Of a stretch of 64,000 bases of DNA, positions 17,593 to 26,960 are shown piece by piece. The translations under genes were made by a program, and so were the position numbers. Every line of letters begins with the position of its first letter. Within the stretch, counting starts at the first letter, position 1. The notes below the pieces were generated by a model that had not been told where the DNA came from, made no database searches, and was given only the letters and a program-made list of their open reading frames with translations. The DNA comes from Candidatus Lernaella stagnicola. Lineage in GTDB: Bacteria > Lernaellota > Lernaellaia > Lernaellales > Lernaellaceae. The stretch spans positions 26,823 to 90,822 of the forward strand of contig JAVCCK010000016.1 of NCBI GenBank assembly GCA_030765525.1, given 5' to 3'.

Positions 17593-18648
17593 ATGATGAA
17601 ACGAGGCGCGGTCCTACTACTCTTGGTGATCGGCGTCGCCTTCCCGGCGACGGCCGCGGCGGCGATTGCCGACTTCTGGAAGCTCGGGTACCGCGCCGCC
17701 GACCCTTTTCCCGGCGCCTCCACGTTCGAACGCACGGTCGACTGGAGCCAGCGGTACATGGTGCGCGTGGACGGTTACTTTACCGTGCGCCGAAATCCGC
17801 GGGGCGAGAACGTGCGCGTCTACCTGCCGCTGCCGGCCGACGACGCCTACCAGCGCGTGTACACGTCGCGCATGCAGCCCGCGCCGGTGGAGATCCTGCA
17901 CAGCCGCTACGGTTACCAGATCGCCGTGTTTGATTTCGGCCCGCTGGCTCGCGGCCGGGAGTTTTCGCTGCGCTACGACGCCTACGTGTCGGTCGGGAAA
18001 ATCCGCTGGTCGGTCGACCCGCAGGAGGTGGGCGACTTGTCGGAGATCCCCGCCCAGGTGCGGGAAGACTACCTCATCGACGGCCCCTTTTACGGCATGG
18101 ACGATCCGGTGGTGCAGGCCGCGGCGCGCGAGGCGGTGGGCGATGAGCGGCGTCCCTTCTTCATGATGACGCGCATTCTGAGTTACGTGCACCAATCGCT
18201 GACCTACATTCTCGACGGGCGCAAAGTCGACGCGGGCACGACGCTGCAATGGGGTCACGGCAGTTGCACCGAGCACGCTTTTGTGATGATCGGCATGGCC
18301 CGCAGCCTCGGCCTACCGGTGCGTTACATGGCGGGATCGCTAGTGAAGACCGGGACGTTTTCGCGGCACCACTACGACCGCGTGTATCACAAGATTGTGG
18401 AAGTGTACCTGCCGCGGGTCGGCTGGGTTCCGGTGGAGACCACCGCCGGCCGGCGCCGGGCGGAGTTCGAGCCCGATACGTCGGTGGGCCGGTCCGGTCA
18501 CCGGATGCTGTTTTTCAGCCACGAACCCGAGCCGGGCCTGGCGCCGCTGGACCCCCGGCGCAACATCATGACTCACCGCCCTTACGGCATCGGTTCGGAA
18601 CTTTCGGTAGGCCGTCAAGTGACGGTTCATTGGGAGCATCTCCGGTAG
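17593..18648 (+). CDS. Secreted transglutaminase-like protein
   Basis: 351 residues with a signal peptide (cut near AAAA). The N-terminal half is beta-rich (VRVYLPLPADDAYQRVY) as in transglutaminase N domains. The C-terminal half is a transglutaminase/protease-like core: Cys225 in HGSCTEHA, His266 in YHKIVEVYLP, and the third position in GWVPVETT is Glu282 where Asp is usual. Members act as proteases, peptide cross-linkers or amidases in the envelope. The ATG at 17596 is an alternative start. It lies 42 bases after the lipoprotein gene. Confidence 0.8.
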   Translation: MMKRGAVLLLLVIGVAFPATAAAAIADFWKLGYRAADPFPGASTFERTVDWSQRYMVRVDGYFTVRRNPRGENVRVYLPLPADDAYQRVYTSRMQPAPVEILHSRYGYQIAVFDFGPLARGREFSLRYDAYVSVGKIRWSVDPQEVGDLSEIPAQVREDYLIDGPFYGMDDPVVQAAAREAVGDERRPFFMMTRILSYVHQSLTYILDGRKVDAGTTLQWGHGSCTEHAFVMIGMARSLGLPVRYMAGSLVKTGTFSRHHYDRVYHKIVEVYLPRVGWVPVETTAGRRRAEFEPDTSVGRSGHRMLFFSHEPEPGLAPLDPRRNIMTHRPYGIGSELSVGRQVTVHWEHLR

Positions 18649-18709
18649 CGGCTGCTTGCGAGGCGGAAATCCAGATGGTAGCTTGATCGCACTTGCTGGA
18701 GGTACAAAC

Positions 18710-19348
18710 TTGATCCGACGTTTGCCGATCTATCTGTTGGTGCCGGCGCTCGTATGCGCGTTGGCGGCGTGTTCGGGGACCAGCGTGAAGCCGGACATGA
18801 CGTATCGCAGTTCGTATGAAAGCTATGAAAAAATCGCCGACAACTGGACGCGCACCGGCAAGGTCTACCGCAATTTCGGCACGCACGGTTTGGTATCGGC
18901 CACGTACATGTCGCTGCCGATGCGCCGCGTCTTTGCCGCCGAGTGGTCACGCGCTTTCGATCTACCGCCCGAGGAGCGGCAACGCATCCTAGCCGAGCAG
19001 ATCTCCTTTGCCGAAAACCGGGTCGAGTTCGTACTGAGCTTCTACACTCCGAAGGTGCAGCACAACGACTTGAGCAAAAGCGGTAGTTCGTGGCGCTTGT
19101 GGTTGATCGACGCCAAGGGGGCGAAGGTCGACGCGGCGAGGATCCAGCGGCTGCGCGTTCGGCACAAGAAGGAATATTTTTTCTTTCCGCATTACGACCG
19201 TTGGAGCCGGCTGTACCGCGTGATTTTCCCGCGTAAGGGGCCGGACGGCCAACCGCTCGTGACTGAGTCGGGCACGGTGACCCTGCGGGTGACCGGCATC
19301 GAAGGCCAGGTCGATTTGGTGTGGGACATCCCACCCGGAGTTCACTAA
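18710..19348 (+). CDS. Lipoprotein of unknown function
   Basis: The TTG at 18710 is chosen because GGAGGT ends six bases upstream and it yields a clean signal peptide (MIRRLPIYLL) with lipobox ALAAC (Cys21). An earlier in-frame TTG at 18656 would add 18 residues. The mature 190 residues look mixed alpha/beta with a regular strand pattern (VEFVLSFYTPKVQHNDL, WRLWLIDAKGAKVDA, VTLRVTGIEGQVDLVW). No family recognised. It sits 22 bases before the kinase-like gene. Confidence 0.75.
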   Translation: MIRRLPIYLLVPALVCALAACSGTSVKPDMTYRSSYESYEKIADNWTRTGKVYRNFGTHGLVSATYMSLPMRRVFAAEWSRAFDLPPEERQRILAEQISFAENRVEFVLSFYTPKVQHNDLSKSGSSWRLWLIDAKGAKVDAARIQRLRVRHKKEYFFFPHYDRWSRLYRVIFPRKGPDGQPLVTESGTVTLRVTGIEGQVDLVWDIPPGVH

Positions 19349-19370
19349 ACCCGCCATACGAGAGGTGCTG

Positions 19371-20546
19371 TTGCGAAGATTATTGCGCCGCATCGCCCGG
19401 CTGACCCCCACGCGAATCATGGTGTTGTTTATCTTGCTGTGGATCGGCGTGGCGGTACCACTGGCCTTCTTATCCGCCCCGCGTCCGGCGCTCTTCGCTT
19501 ACGGCGGCGCGACGCTCCTCTATTCTTTTTTTGTGGCTTTTTGGGCGATGCTGCGCACGATAGCGCGACTGCGGGGCGTGGTGGACGAAGGCGGGATGCC
19601 CGACTCCGGCCTGGTGCTCGAGGCCTTGCCGCAAGCCGCGGTGATCGTCGACGTCAAGGGCCGCACCGTCGCGTTGAACAACAAATGGCTGGACTTTTTT
19701 GTCCTGGCCCGCAATCACGTGTGGAGCCAACCTTACAAGAACTATTGTGATCCCGCGTTGCGGCGGGCTATCGACCGCACGCGCCGCAGTGACGAAGCCG
19801 CGTTTGGGTTGGCGCTGTCGGCCCGCACTTCCGACGGGCGCAATGTCTTTTTCCGCGCTGACGTAACGCCGTTGGGCGCCGGGTGGCTGATTTGCGCGAC
19901 GCCCGAGAAGCGGGCCGAAAAAACCGAAGGGCCGTTTTACGAAGAAGATCGGCTTTACCAATTCGGGCGCGTCGGGGCCAGCTTGCTGCCGGAGTTGAAC
20001 GACCGCCTCGTCGCGCTGCGAAAGAAGACGTCCGGTCACGAGGGGATTGCCGAGTTGGACGCGGCGCTGGCGATGACGGGGCAGCTTGACGATTTACTCA
20101 ATTCGCCCGCGGCGAAACCGTCGCGGATCAATCCGGGCACGCTGCTGCGAAACGCGGCGCAAATCGTGCAGCCGGCGTTCGATCGCCAACACACGCCGTT
20201 GAAACTACACATCCGGGACAACCTACCGGCCATTGCCGGGAACGTCGGCAATCTTACCTACGCCTTGATTGTGGTGTTGCTCAGCGCTCTGGAGGAAGTC
20301 GGCGAACGCGGGCAGGTAGCCGCGCACGCGCGGGGAGCGGGCGAGGACGTGGAGTTTCTCATCGCCGCGCCCATCGGCGAGGAAACGGAGATCGAAGCCG
20401 CCGAGCTGTTTACGCCGACGTTGACCGGGCCTTCGGCCGGGTTGGCCGTGGCGCGCCAAATCTTCCGCGAACACGACGGCAACCTGCTCTACCACGCGGC
20501 GGAACACGCCGGCGCGCAGTTCTTGATTCAGTTGCCCTCATCCTGA
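19371..20546 (+). CDS. Histidine-kinase-like protein lacking the phospho-histidine
   Basis: The TTG at 19371 fits the AGAGGTG site better than GTG at 19365. Two N-terminal membrane helices (MVLFILLWIGVAVPLAF, ALFAYGGATLLYSFFVAF) are followed by a PAS-like domain (VLEALPQAAVIVDVKGRTV). Next comes a dimerisation-helix region where histidine kinases have a His-Glu pair, but here it reads SLLPELNDRL, with Pro207 in the His position. The C-terminal ATPase-like domain is weak: its N-box reads ALIVVLLSALEEV, and the G2 region reads GPSAGLAVARQIFREHDG. It cannot autophosphorylate in the normal way and may be a sensor scaffold or allosteric partner. Confidence 0.75.
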   Translation: MRRLLRRIARLTPTRIMVLFILLWIGVAVPLAFLSAPRPALFAYGGATLLYSFFVAFWAMLRTIARLRGVVDEGGMPDSGLVLEALPQAAVIVDVKGRTVALNNKWLDFFVLARNHVWSQPYKNYCDPALRRAIDRTRRSDEAAFGLALSARTSDGRNVFFRADVTPLGAGWLICATPEKRAEKTEGPFYEEDRLYQFGRVGASLLPELNDRLVALRKKTSGHEGIAELDAALAMTGQLDDLLNSPAAKPSRINPGTLLRNAAQIVQPAFDRQHTPLKLHIRDNLPAIAGNVGNLTYALIVVLLSALEEVGERGQVAAHARGAGEDVEFLIAAPIGEETEIEAAELFTPTLTGPSAGLAVARQIFREHDGNLLYHAAEHAGAQFLIQLPSS

Positions 20547-20561
20547 CCAGGCGATAAATCT

Positions 20562-21533
20562 CTAGAGGTCTTCCACGGCTTGCGGATCGATGGAGCGAAT
20601 GCTGCGGCCCAATTTCGGGTCGGCGAGTAGTTTGCGAGCGTACTGATGGCCGATCTCGTTATTCATTTTCTTGAGCACGCCGAAGAGATTGAACACGAGA
20701 AACTCGTTTTTCGATTTGCGCGCTTCTTGGTAGACGTGACGCGCTACTTCCTCGGTGCCGGCCGCGGCGAGGATTTGATACGTCGCGTTCGACGGCGGCG
20801 GATACTTTTTGTCGGTTTCGAGAAACAGCGCGAGATCCTCGGCCGCCAAGCGCGCGGCATCGTCGACCGGCTCGGGTATCTGCGAGCATTCCAGGGTGGC
20901 CGCCAGGTGACTGAGAAAAATGACGTGGTCGACTTTGTCTTTCGGGTACCAGCCTTTCAGGCACAGCACGTAGGCGGCGCGCGCGCGTACGCGGGAGTAG
21001 GGGTTGTGCAGCAGCGCCGGCACGTTCCCGACATCCTTGCGGCTCTGCATGGTTTCGGCCACGAGGCTGACCGATTCGAATTGGTGATAGAGGCCTTCCA
21101 TCTTGACCATCGAGCCGTCCGCCGTCGCTTCGTTGCCGACCGCCTCGCCCAGCCGCTGAAATTCCGCGAGCAGGGCTTCGTACCCCTTGTCGCCGAGGCT
21201 TTCGAAATATTCGCGGAAACCGTTCAGGACATCTTTGCTGCGCCACACGTAGCCGATCTTCGCCAGCATCTCCGGCATGGCCGATTCGCCCAGGCGGCGT
21301 AAGACTTCGAAGGTTGCTTCCAATTCCTGCGGGTTGTTCGAGGAGAGCGCGCTGGTCAGTTGCGCCGTGAAATCCTTGCCGTCGCGGGCCAGCGTTTCAA
21401 TGGCCCTGGCGCGCACGCCGGCGTCGTCGGCACCCAAATCGTCAAGCGCCTGTTCGGGGGTTTTTTCGCAGGCCGTCAAACAACAAGCGAGCGCGATGAT
21501 CATCATGATGGCGAGAGTTCTCATGGCGCGCAT
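20562..21533 (-). CDS. HEAT-repeat lipoprotein
   Basis: Start placed at the ATG at 21533 so that the signal peptide is MRAMRTLAIMM with lipobox LTAC (Cys22); the ATG at 21524 is equally good and longer starts lack a ribosome site. The mature protein is helical, with HEAT-like units such as LGADDAGVRARAIETLARDG, LGESAMPEMLAKIG and NPYSRVRARAAYVLCLKG. HEAT proteins bind partner proteins. It converges with the kinase-like gene, 15 bases away. Confidence 0.75.
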   Translation of the reverse strand: MRAMRTLAIMMIIALACCLTACEKTPEQALDDLGADDAGVRARAIETLARDGKDFTAQLTSALSSNNPQELEATFEVLRRLGESAMPEMLAKIGYVWRSKDVLNGFREYFESLGDKGYEALLAEFQRLGEAVGNEATADGSMVKMEGLYHQFESVSLVAETMQSRKDVGNVPALLHNPYSRVRARAAYVLCLKGWYPKDKVDHVIFLSHLAATLECSQIPEPVDDAARLAAEDLALFLETDKKYPPPSNATYQILAAAGTEEVARHVYQEARKSKNEFLVFNLFGVLKKMNNEIGHQYARKLLADPKLGRSIRSIDPQAVEDL

Positions 21534-21638
21534 GGTAGCAATCGCGGTGACCGGTCTCAAGCGAGTCTCCGACGGTTTGACAGCCGGGCACGCGGTTCGC
21601 ACAATATCGGCGGGATATCGCCGAAGGAGAGGTCAGCT

Positions 21639-21866
21639 ATGGAGTCCATGAGTCTTCCCCACATGATTTGGTACGCGGCGATGGCCACGATAGCGTTGGG
21701 TATCGTGTTCACGACCTTCAAGGCTTTCACGCTCGGCCGCGGCAGTCGCGCGCAGGACGTGGTGGACACCGTGGCCGTGGAGTGTGTGTCGTGCGGATGG
21801 AAGGGCGAAGTGCCGCGGCTGCGCCGGCGCTGCCCGATCTGCGGCGACAGCAATTTCACGACCTAA
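21639..21866 (+). CDS. Small membrane-anchored zinc-ribbon protein
   Basis: 75 residues, ATG after AAGGAGAGG. One N-terminal membrane helix (IWYAAMATIALGIVFTTF) is followed by a cytoplasmic-type zinc ribbon with CVSC (about residues 49-52) and CPIC (about 65-68) knuckles. The small size and single ribbon suggest a protein-binding accessory. No function known. Confidence 0.7.
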   Translation: MESMSLPHMIWYAAMATIALGIVFTTFKAFTLGRGSRAQDVVDTVAVECVSCGWKGEVPRLRRRCPICGDSNFTT

Positions 21867-21889
21867 GCAGGTGGTCGAACCCGACCCTC

Positions 21890-22759
21890 TTACTCGCCCG
21901 CTTTATCGGCCGCGTTCTTCTTGACCTTCACCACGCCCTGGTGGAGTTTCTTGTTGATGCCCGAGACGATGTCCGCGCCTTGTTTGCCGGATTTCAGCTT
22001 GCCGCCGATGCCGCTGGGTTGCTTGATCGTCTTGATCGCGCCCTTCATGCTCGCCGAGATGTAGTAATAGGCCGGCGCCTTAACGCCGTCCAAAACAAAT
22101 TCGGCTTTGCCGTGAAAGAAGTTCTGGCCTTCGGCAAGTTTCAGCGCGAAACGCAGGGTCTTTTTCTCGCCCGGCGCCAACGTGAAGGGCGTCAACGGAG
22201 CGGCGTCGTCGGTTTTTGCCACGCTGAGGGTTTTGGCGTGTTTCTCGGAGAAACGAATCTCTTTGACCGTCACCGGGGCGGCGCCGGCGTTGGTGACCAC
22301 GGTCTCCACGTCGGTTTCTTCACCCACGGCCACGCCTTTGACGCGGAGGCGCGCGGGCTCGAAGCTCAAGCGTTCGAGCACGGTGCCGGTCAACGTCAAC
22401 ACAATGGCGTCGTTATTCGGATCGTTCGTGTACACGGTGACCCGCTTGGTTTGGGCGCCGCGCCGCCGACCGCTGCTGAAGGTCACCTTGATTTCCGACA
22501 CATCGCCGGCTTGTAATTTCTTCTTGCTGGGCTTGGCCACGGTGCAGCCGCAGGTGCTGCGCGTGCGCGTAATTTCCAGCTCCTGATCGCCGATGTTTTT
22601 TAGCTGAAATACGTGGGAGACGCTGTCGTTCTGATCCACGGATCCGAAATCGAACTCGGCCGTTTCCACTTGAGCCATCGGCCCTTTGGGCTCGCAAGCC
22701 GCGGGAAAAATTGCCAAAGCCGCCAAGACGACTACCACGAGCAAATGTTTGAACTGCAT
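21890..22759 (-). CDS. DUF1573 lipoprotein (ASPM-SPD-2-Hydin-like fold)
   Basis: 289 residues with a lipobox FPAAC (Cys22). The mature N-terminus is a textbook DUF1573 domain: AEFDFGSVDQNDSVSHVFQLKNIGD, then TRSTCGCTVAKPSKKKLQAGD and VTVYTNDPNNDAIVLTLTG. A second immunoglobulin-like domain follows and the last 60 residues are Lys/Gly-rich. DUF1573 proteins are common in envelope fractions of Bacteroidota and deltaproteobacterial lineages; the role is unknown. It converges on the zinc-ribbon gene. Confidence 0.85.
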   Translation of the reverse strand: MQFKHLLVVVVLAALAIFPAACEPKGPMAQVETAEFDFGSVDQNDSVSHVFQLKNIGDQELEITRTRSTCGCTVAKPSKKKLQAGDVSEIKVTFSSGRRRGAQTKRVTVYTNDPNNDAIVLTLTGTVLERLSFEPARLRVKGVAVGEETDVETVVTNAGAAPVTVKEIRFSEKHAKTLSVAKTDDAAPLTPFTLAPGEKKTLRFALKLAEGQNFFHGKAEFVLDGVKAPAYYYISASMKGAIKTIKQPSGIGGKLKSGKQGADIVSGINKKLHQGVVKVKKNAADKAGE

Positions 22760-22924
22760 GTCACACTCCGTCGACTAAAAATTCGAGGCGTACACTACCG
22801 CCGCAAGGGGCCGGTGTCAATGTGAAAAGCCTTTGTTATTGGGGCAATATCGCCGCCGGGGCTTGCGCTGCGGGGTTGGTTTGGTTACAAACAAAGGCGG
22901 ATTTTACACCCCATTGGAGATTTC

Positions 22925-23464
22925 ATGTCACAAGAAAAACTGCAACAAAAGTTCGCCCATTTGGATCGTGAGGGCTTGCTCAAGCTGCTTTCCGTGTACG
23001 CTCACAACTGGTTGGCCCACGACGGATGCTGGTTTCTGGCGTGCGAAAACCGCGACGATTTGGAGACCGCCATCGAACTGGATATCGAGTCGTGGCGGCA
23101 ATTCACCGTCGCCGAGGCCAAGCGCATCATGCGCACCTTCGATATCGCCCCCGGCGGCGGCCTCAAGGCGCTGGAGAAGGCCGTTAGCTACCGGCTTTAC
23201 GCCTGCGTCAACGAGCAGGAAATTTCGTGGGACGGCGACGCGCTGATCTACCACATGCGCGATTGCCGCGTGCAGACCGCCCGGCGGCGCAAGGGCTTGG
23301 CCGATTTTCCCTGCAAACCCGTCGGCATGGTCGAATACGGCGGCTTCGCGCGCACCATCGACCCGCGTATCGAAACCGAATGCATCCAATGTCCGCCCGA
23401 CGACTGCGGCGAAACGGCCTGCATCTGGCGCTTCACGCTGCGTGAGGAGCAAGGCGAGTCATGA
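22925..23464 (+). CDS. DUF6125 family cytosolic protein
   Basis: 179 residues, no signal peptide. The start segment LLKLLSVYAHNWLAHDGCWFL, then AIELDIESWRQFTVAEAKRIM, matches DUF6125. The C-terminus holds a conserved cysteine cluster (CIQCPPDDCGETACIW) that could bind a metal or cofactor. The stop overlaps the next start by four bases (ATGA), so it is co-translated with the PPC-domain protein and probably the acyl-CoA dehydrogenase. Confidence 0.75.
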   Translation: MSQEKLQQKFAHLDREGLLKLLSVYAHNWLAHDGCWFLACENRDDLETAIELDIESWRQFTVAEAKRIMRTFDIAPGGGLKALEKAVSYRLYACVNEQEISWDGDALIYHMRDCRVQTARRRKGLADFPCKPVGMVEYGGFARTIDPRIETECIQCPPDDCGETACIWRFTLREEQGES

Positions 23465-23910
23465 AAAGCCGCGAAGCCGGCACCGTGAGGCACATTGTCG
23501 GGCGCCTGGAACGCTTCGACCGCCTGCCCGACGACCTGCTGGCCGTGGCGAAAAAACACGGCGTGCACGCGGGCAAAGTGTGGGCGATCGGCGGGGTGAC
23601 CAAGCTGCGCGTCACCGAATTCGACCTCGCCGCGCAACAGTATAAGGAACCCATCGCCCGCGAGGGCATGACCGAAGTGCTCAGCCTCCAGGGCAACCTG
23701 TCGCAAAAAGACGGCGAGCTGTTCGGCCACCTGCACATCAACGCCTGCTACCACATCGGCGACGAGGTCAAGATGATCTCCGGCCACCTGGTCGACGCCG
23801 AAGTGTTCGTGTGCGAATTTCACATCACCGCTTACGACGACGTGGAACTCGTGCGCCACGTCGAACCGAAAACCGGGCTGCCCCTTTGGGACCTGCCCGA
23901 CGAGGAGTGA
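23461..23910 (+). CDS. PPC/DUF296 domain protein
   Basis: 149 residues comprising a single PPC (plant and prokaryote conserved, DUF296) domain: VGRLERFDRLPDDLLAVAKK, KVWAIGGVTKLRVTEFD, and a metal-site-like GHLHINACY. Plant AT-hook proteins carry this domain, but bacterial single-domain forms bind nucleotides or metals and trimerise. It is sandwiched in a three-gene operon between DUF6125 and an acyl-CoA dehydrogenase, so a metabolic or regulatory role in acyl-CoA use is possible. Confidence 0.85.
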   Translation: MKSREAGTVRHIVGRLERFDRLPDDLLAVAKKHGVHAGKVWAIGGVTKLRVTEFDLAAQQYKEPIAREGMTEVLSLQGNLSQKDGELFGHLHINACYHIGDEVKMISGHLVDAEVFVCEFHITAYDDVELVRHVEPKTGLPLWDLPDEE

Positions 23911-23913
23911 GCC

Positions 23914-25143
23914 ATGTTTCCCGAACTGCTGAGCCCCGAAGAACTCGAAGTCCAAGAACGCGCCCGCCGCTTCGCCAAGGAAAAGGTGTCCAAGGAACTG
24001 CTGATGCAAATGGACGCCGAAGAAGTGCAGTACCCGCACCAGTTCGTCAAAGACCTGGCCGCCGAGGGGCTGCTGGGCCTGCGTTTCGAACCGAAATACG
24101 GCGGCCACGGCATGGGCTGGACGGCCGAGGTCGGCGCGCTGGAGGAAATCGGCATTCTGGGCATGAGCCTGGGCTGCCACTTCTCCATGCCCTCGATCGT
24201 CGGCGAAGGCCTACACGCCTTCGGCTCCGACGAGCAAAAGGAAAAATGGCTCAGGCCGCTGATCGCCGGTGAGATCCGCAGTGCCGAGGCGCTCACCGAA
24301 CCGCGCGGCGGCTCCGATTTCTTCGGCGCGACGACGCAGGCCGTGCGCGATGGCGACGACTTCATCTTGAACGGCCAAAAACGCTTCGTGGTCGGGGCCG
24401 AAGGGGCGGATATCTTTCTCGTCTACGCCAAAACCGCGCCCGACGCCCACCCGCACAAGTCGCTCTCGGCCTTCATCGTCGAGCGCGACGAGAGCGTGTT
24501 GGTCGAACACGTCTACGGCCTGATGGGCACCCGCGGCGGCGGCACCGGCCGCATCGTCTTCAAAGATACGCGCGTGCCCGCCGCGAACCTGATCGGCCCG
24601 CTCGACGGCGGCGGCATCGTGTTCAACCGGATGATGATCCCCGAACGCATGACCAGCGCCGGCGGAGCGCTCGGCCTGGGTCGCGCCGCGCTGGAAATCG
24701 CCGCGCACTACGCCACCAAGCGCAAAGCCTTCGGCAAACGCATCATCAAGTTCGAAGGCGTCTCGTTCCGCATCGCCGACGCCGTGAGCGAACTGGACGC
24801 CGCGCGCGCCCTCGTCTGGGCCGCGGCCAAACGGATCGACGCCGGCCTCGACGCGCGCCGCATGGTCTCCGAAGCCAAAAAGATGGCCACCACCGCCTGC
24901 TGGAACGCTATCAACCACGCCATGCAAATCATGGGCGGCATCGGCTACACCGACATCTACCCCATCGAACGCATGCTGCGCGACGCCCGGCTGACCGTCA
25001 TCTGGACCGGCACGAACGAAATCATGAACCTGCTGATCCAACACGAATACCTCAAGGAAATCGAAGCCGAACGCGCCGCCAAACGAGACAGCGAAGCCGA
25101 CGCCATAAACGCCGACGCCGACGGCGAAAAGATTTTTGAGTGA
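23914..25143 (+). CDS. Acyl-CoA dehydrogenase
   Basis: 409 residues with all three acyl-CoA dehydrogenase domains: N-terminal helices ([20 protein letters not shown]), middle beta domain with [15 protein letters not shown], and C-terminal bundle with [12 protein letters not shown] and the FAD-binding [10 protein letters not shown] segment. It oxidises an acyl-CoA to the trans-2-enoyl form, passing electrons to ETF. The common catalytic-glutamate position near the C-terminus reads IWTGTNEIM, so the base may come from elsewhere as in isovaleryl-type members. A short acidic tail ([13 protein letters not shown]) is extra. The stop is directly followed by a palindromic repeat. Confidence 0.9.
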   Translation: MFPELLSPEELEVQERARRFAKEKVSKELLMQMDAEEVQYPHQFVKDLAAEGLLGLRFEPKYGGHGMGWTAEVGALEEIGILGMSLGCHFSMPSIVGEGLHAFGSDEQKEKWLRPLIAGEIRSAEALTEPRGGSDFFGATTQAVRDGDDFILNGQKRFVVGAEGADIFLVYAKTAPDAHPHKSLSAFIVERDESVLVEHVYGLMGTRGGGTGRIVFKDTRVPAANLIGPLDGGGIVFNRMMIPERMTSAGGALGLGRAALEIAAHYATKRKAFGKRIIKFEGVSFRIADAVSELDAARALVWAAAKRIDAGLDARRMVSEAKKMATTACWNAINHAMQIMGGIGYTDIYPIERMLRDARLTVIWTGTNEIMNLLIQHEYLKEIEAERAAKRDSEADAINADADGEKIFE

Positions 25144-25144
25144 A

Positions 25145-25236
25145 GCCCTCACCCCCGACCCCTCTCCCACAAGGAGAGGGGAGTAAAACATCCCTCGCCC
25201 AATGGGAGAGGGACGGGCGCAGCCCAGGGTGAGGGC
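25145..25236. repeat. Intergenic GC-rich palindromic repeat, copy R1
   Basis: About 92 bases that open with GCCCTCACCC and close with GGGTGAGGGC, with inner arms CCTCTCCC/GGAGAGGG and a second CCCTCGCCC/TGGGAGAGGG hairpin. It fills exactly the gap between the acyl-CoA dehydrogenase stop and the stop of the convergent DUF6504 gene, where it could act as a bidirectional terminator. Other copies lie at 28243, 30142 and 30653, with fragments at 27017 and 30590. Confidence 0.85.
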
Positions 25237-25538
25237 TACCGGGCCGTGTCGATGGTGACCAATTGCCAGACGGGGCGGTCGTCGCGGGCGTAGTCGAAGT
25301 AGAGTTCGAGGCGGTCACCGTTTTCGGCCAGGAGCGTGAAGCGTTTGCGGTGGCGGCGGGTGCGCCAGGTGCGGGCCCGGGTGGGGATGCCGCCGTGGCC
25401 GGTGTCGAACCAGACGCGCTCGACTTCGGCGACGATCCACTCGCGCTTGCCGTCGCGCACGCGGGCCGGTTTGGGCGGGTCGCCGCCCATCTCCACCTCG
25501 ACCTCCCGACCAATGAATTGCCGCCGCGATGTGCTCAT
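25236..25538 (-). CDS. DUF6504 family protein
   Basis: 100 residues matching DUF6504: an opening FIGREVEVEM, then WIVAEVERVWFDTGHG and the closing RLELYFDYARDDRPVWQLVTI. The family is small and beta-rich, found in thermophilic and deltaproteobacterial-type genomes, without known function. The stop codon's first base overlaps the repeat R1. Confidence 0.7.
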   Translation of the reverse strand: MSTSRRQFIGREVEVEMGGDPPKPARVRDGKREWIVAEVERVWFDTGHGGIPTRARTWRTRRHRKRFTLLAENGDRLELYFDYARDDRPVWQLVTIDTAR

Positions 25539-25652
25539 GCCCCCACGCTACCAGCGCCGCCCGGTAAACGGCAAGAGAATGCTGCGCGAGGTACGTCGGT
25601 TTTTTTGTCGGCGGATTTCATCGTACGGGCAAAGTCCCGAATAGCCGCCTTC

Positions 25653-26801
25653 TTAGTCAAGCAATTTTTCTTTCCAGAATGCCTTTACCTCATTGAGTAT
25701 CTTCCGGCGATCACCGTTTGAATCGTAATCGTAGGGCACTCTCAACGTATCTCTTCCGCTTTTTTCTAGGTCGTAGATTTCATCTTTCATCTTCCACAGG
25801 CAGGGTGCCTTGTCGTGATAGAACGAGCTTCCGCCGATATATTGGCCGGCCGTTTCATCTACGACGATGGTTGAGAATTCGGGGTCCAACCAGAAGAGAA
25901 CGGAGCCGATGACACTTCCGCCGGAATGTCCCATGAGCGCGAATTTTTTGAATTGCTTGTTCTTCCAATATTGTCGCCAAAGGAAGACTTCCCACGCCTG
26001 TAACCCGAGCATTTTGTGTCCATGCATGAACAGGGTCTTTGACACGTTTTCTTCGCGATCGTCGGCGCACATGGCCCGCCAGGCGATTATCAGGAAAGCT
26101 ACTTTGTCCAGTTTGCCGAATGAGGCAAGGTATGCATCGCGAAACTCTTCGGGTTTCTGCGTGTGGCCGGGCAAGCATAGTACCAATGTGTCAAACACTC
26201 CGGTTTTCGGTTCAAGGAGAATTGCGCGACTTGCACCGGTATATGTGTTCGACATGATGAATTCGGTTTGCCGAAAGTTTTTTGTTTCTACAGCGTAGAT
26301 TTCCTGAACGCGGCAATCGGATAGTTCTACGTTTTCAATGAGACCTGATACATTGAGGCAAGAGGCAATGCGATTAGGCAGCGTATCCGGAGTGGAAACT
26401 TGAAAAGCCGGATGGGCGGCGCGCCGGAATATTTCTTGTCGTTCTGTTTCGGAAATGTGTCGGCCGTGTTTACGGGCGTAGTCGGTTTTTAGGAAATCGA
26501 GATATCCTTGTGAGCACTCGCACTCTCGCCAACGGAATGCCTCGTAAGCCAAGCGACAGTCATTACTCCACAGGGGATTCGCCCAGAGTCTTTTTTCCAC
26601 TTCAAGATACTGACGGCTGATTTCACCGACCGGGCATTTGTTTACCCAACGTTTTTCTTGCGAAGCAAGGAGGTCGCACTTAAGAGGGGTGTCTTCGTTA
26701 AGGCTAACCGGTTCTTGAGGCTTAGATAGATCGAGTAGAAGAAAGGAGGCAAACAGTCCGATAGCTAAGAGTACGACAAGTGCAACTGTTGCTTTTTTCA
26801 C
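25653..26801 (-). CDS. Secreted alpha/beta-hydrolase, AT-rich
   Basis: 382 residues, GTG start with GGAG nine bases upstream. The N-terminal signal or anchor helix is ATVALVVLLAIGLFASFLLL. Seven or more cysteines in the first 170 residues suggest disulfides. The second half is an alpha/beta hydrolase: oxyanion-type strand VLCLPGHTQ, nucleophile elbow GHSGGS (Ser293), then a strand with DETAGQ. The acid and His are not certain. Base composition is clearly lower in GC than neighbours (25 of 60 G/C at 26281-26340) and codon use differs, indicating recent acquisition. Confidence 0.75.
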   Translation of the reverse strand: MKKATVALVVLLAIGLFASFLLLDLSKPQEPVSLNEDTPLKCDLLASQEKRWVNKCPVGEISRQYLEVEKRLWANPLWSNDCRLAYEAFRWRECECSQGYLDFLKTDYARKHGRHISETERQEIFRRAAHPAFQVSTPDTLPNRIASCLNVSGLIENVELSDCRVQEIYAVETKNFRQTEFIMSNTYTGASRAILLEPKTGVFDTLVLCLPGHTQKPEEFRDAYLASFGKLDKVAFLIIAWRAMCADDREENVSKTLFMHGHKMLGLQAWEVFLWRQYWKNKQFKKFALMGHSGGSVIGSVLFWLDPEFSTIVVDETAGQYIGGSSFYHDKAPCLWKMKDEIYDLEKSGRDTLRVPYDYDSNGDRRKILNEVKAFWKEKLLD

Positions 26802-26960
26802 GGACAGAATCTCCGTCTAGTGATTCGAGAAAGGCGCTTGTGCTGCGCGGTATGACTAGGCAAGAGAATTTAAACACATTAACCCGCGATCAAGCAACTG
26901 TCGGATTTCCGATTTGTCTTCGTGGAAAACCCGAACGGGACGTCACGGTTTACCCCAGGA

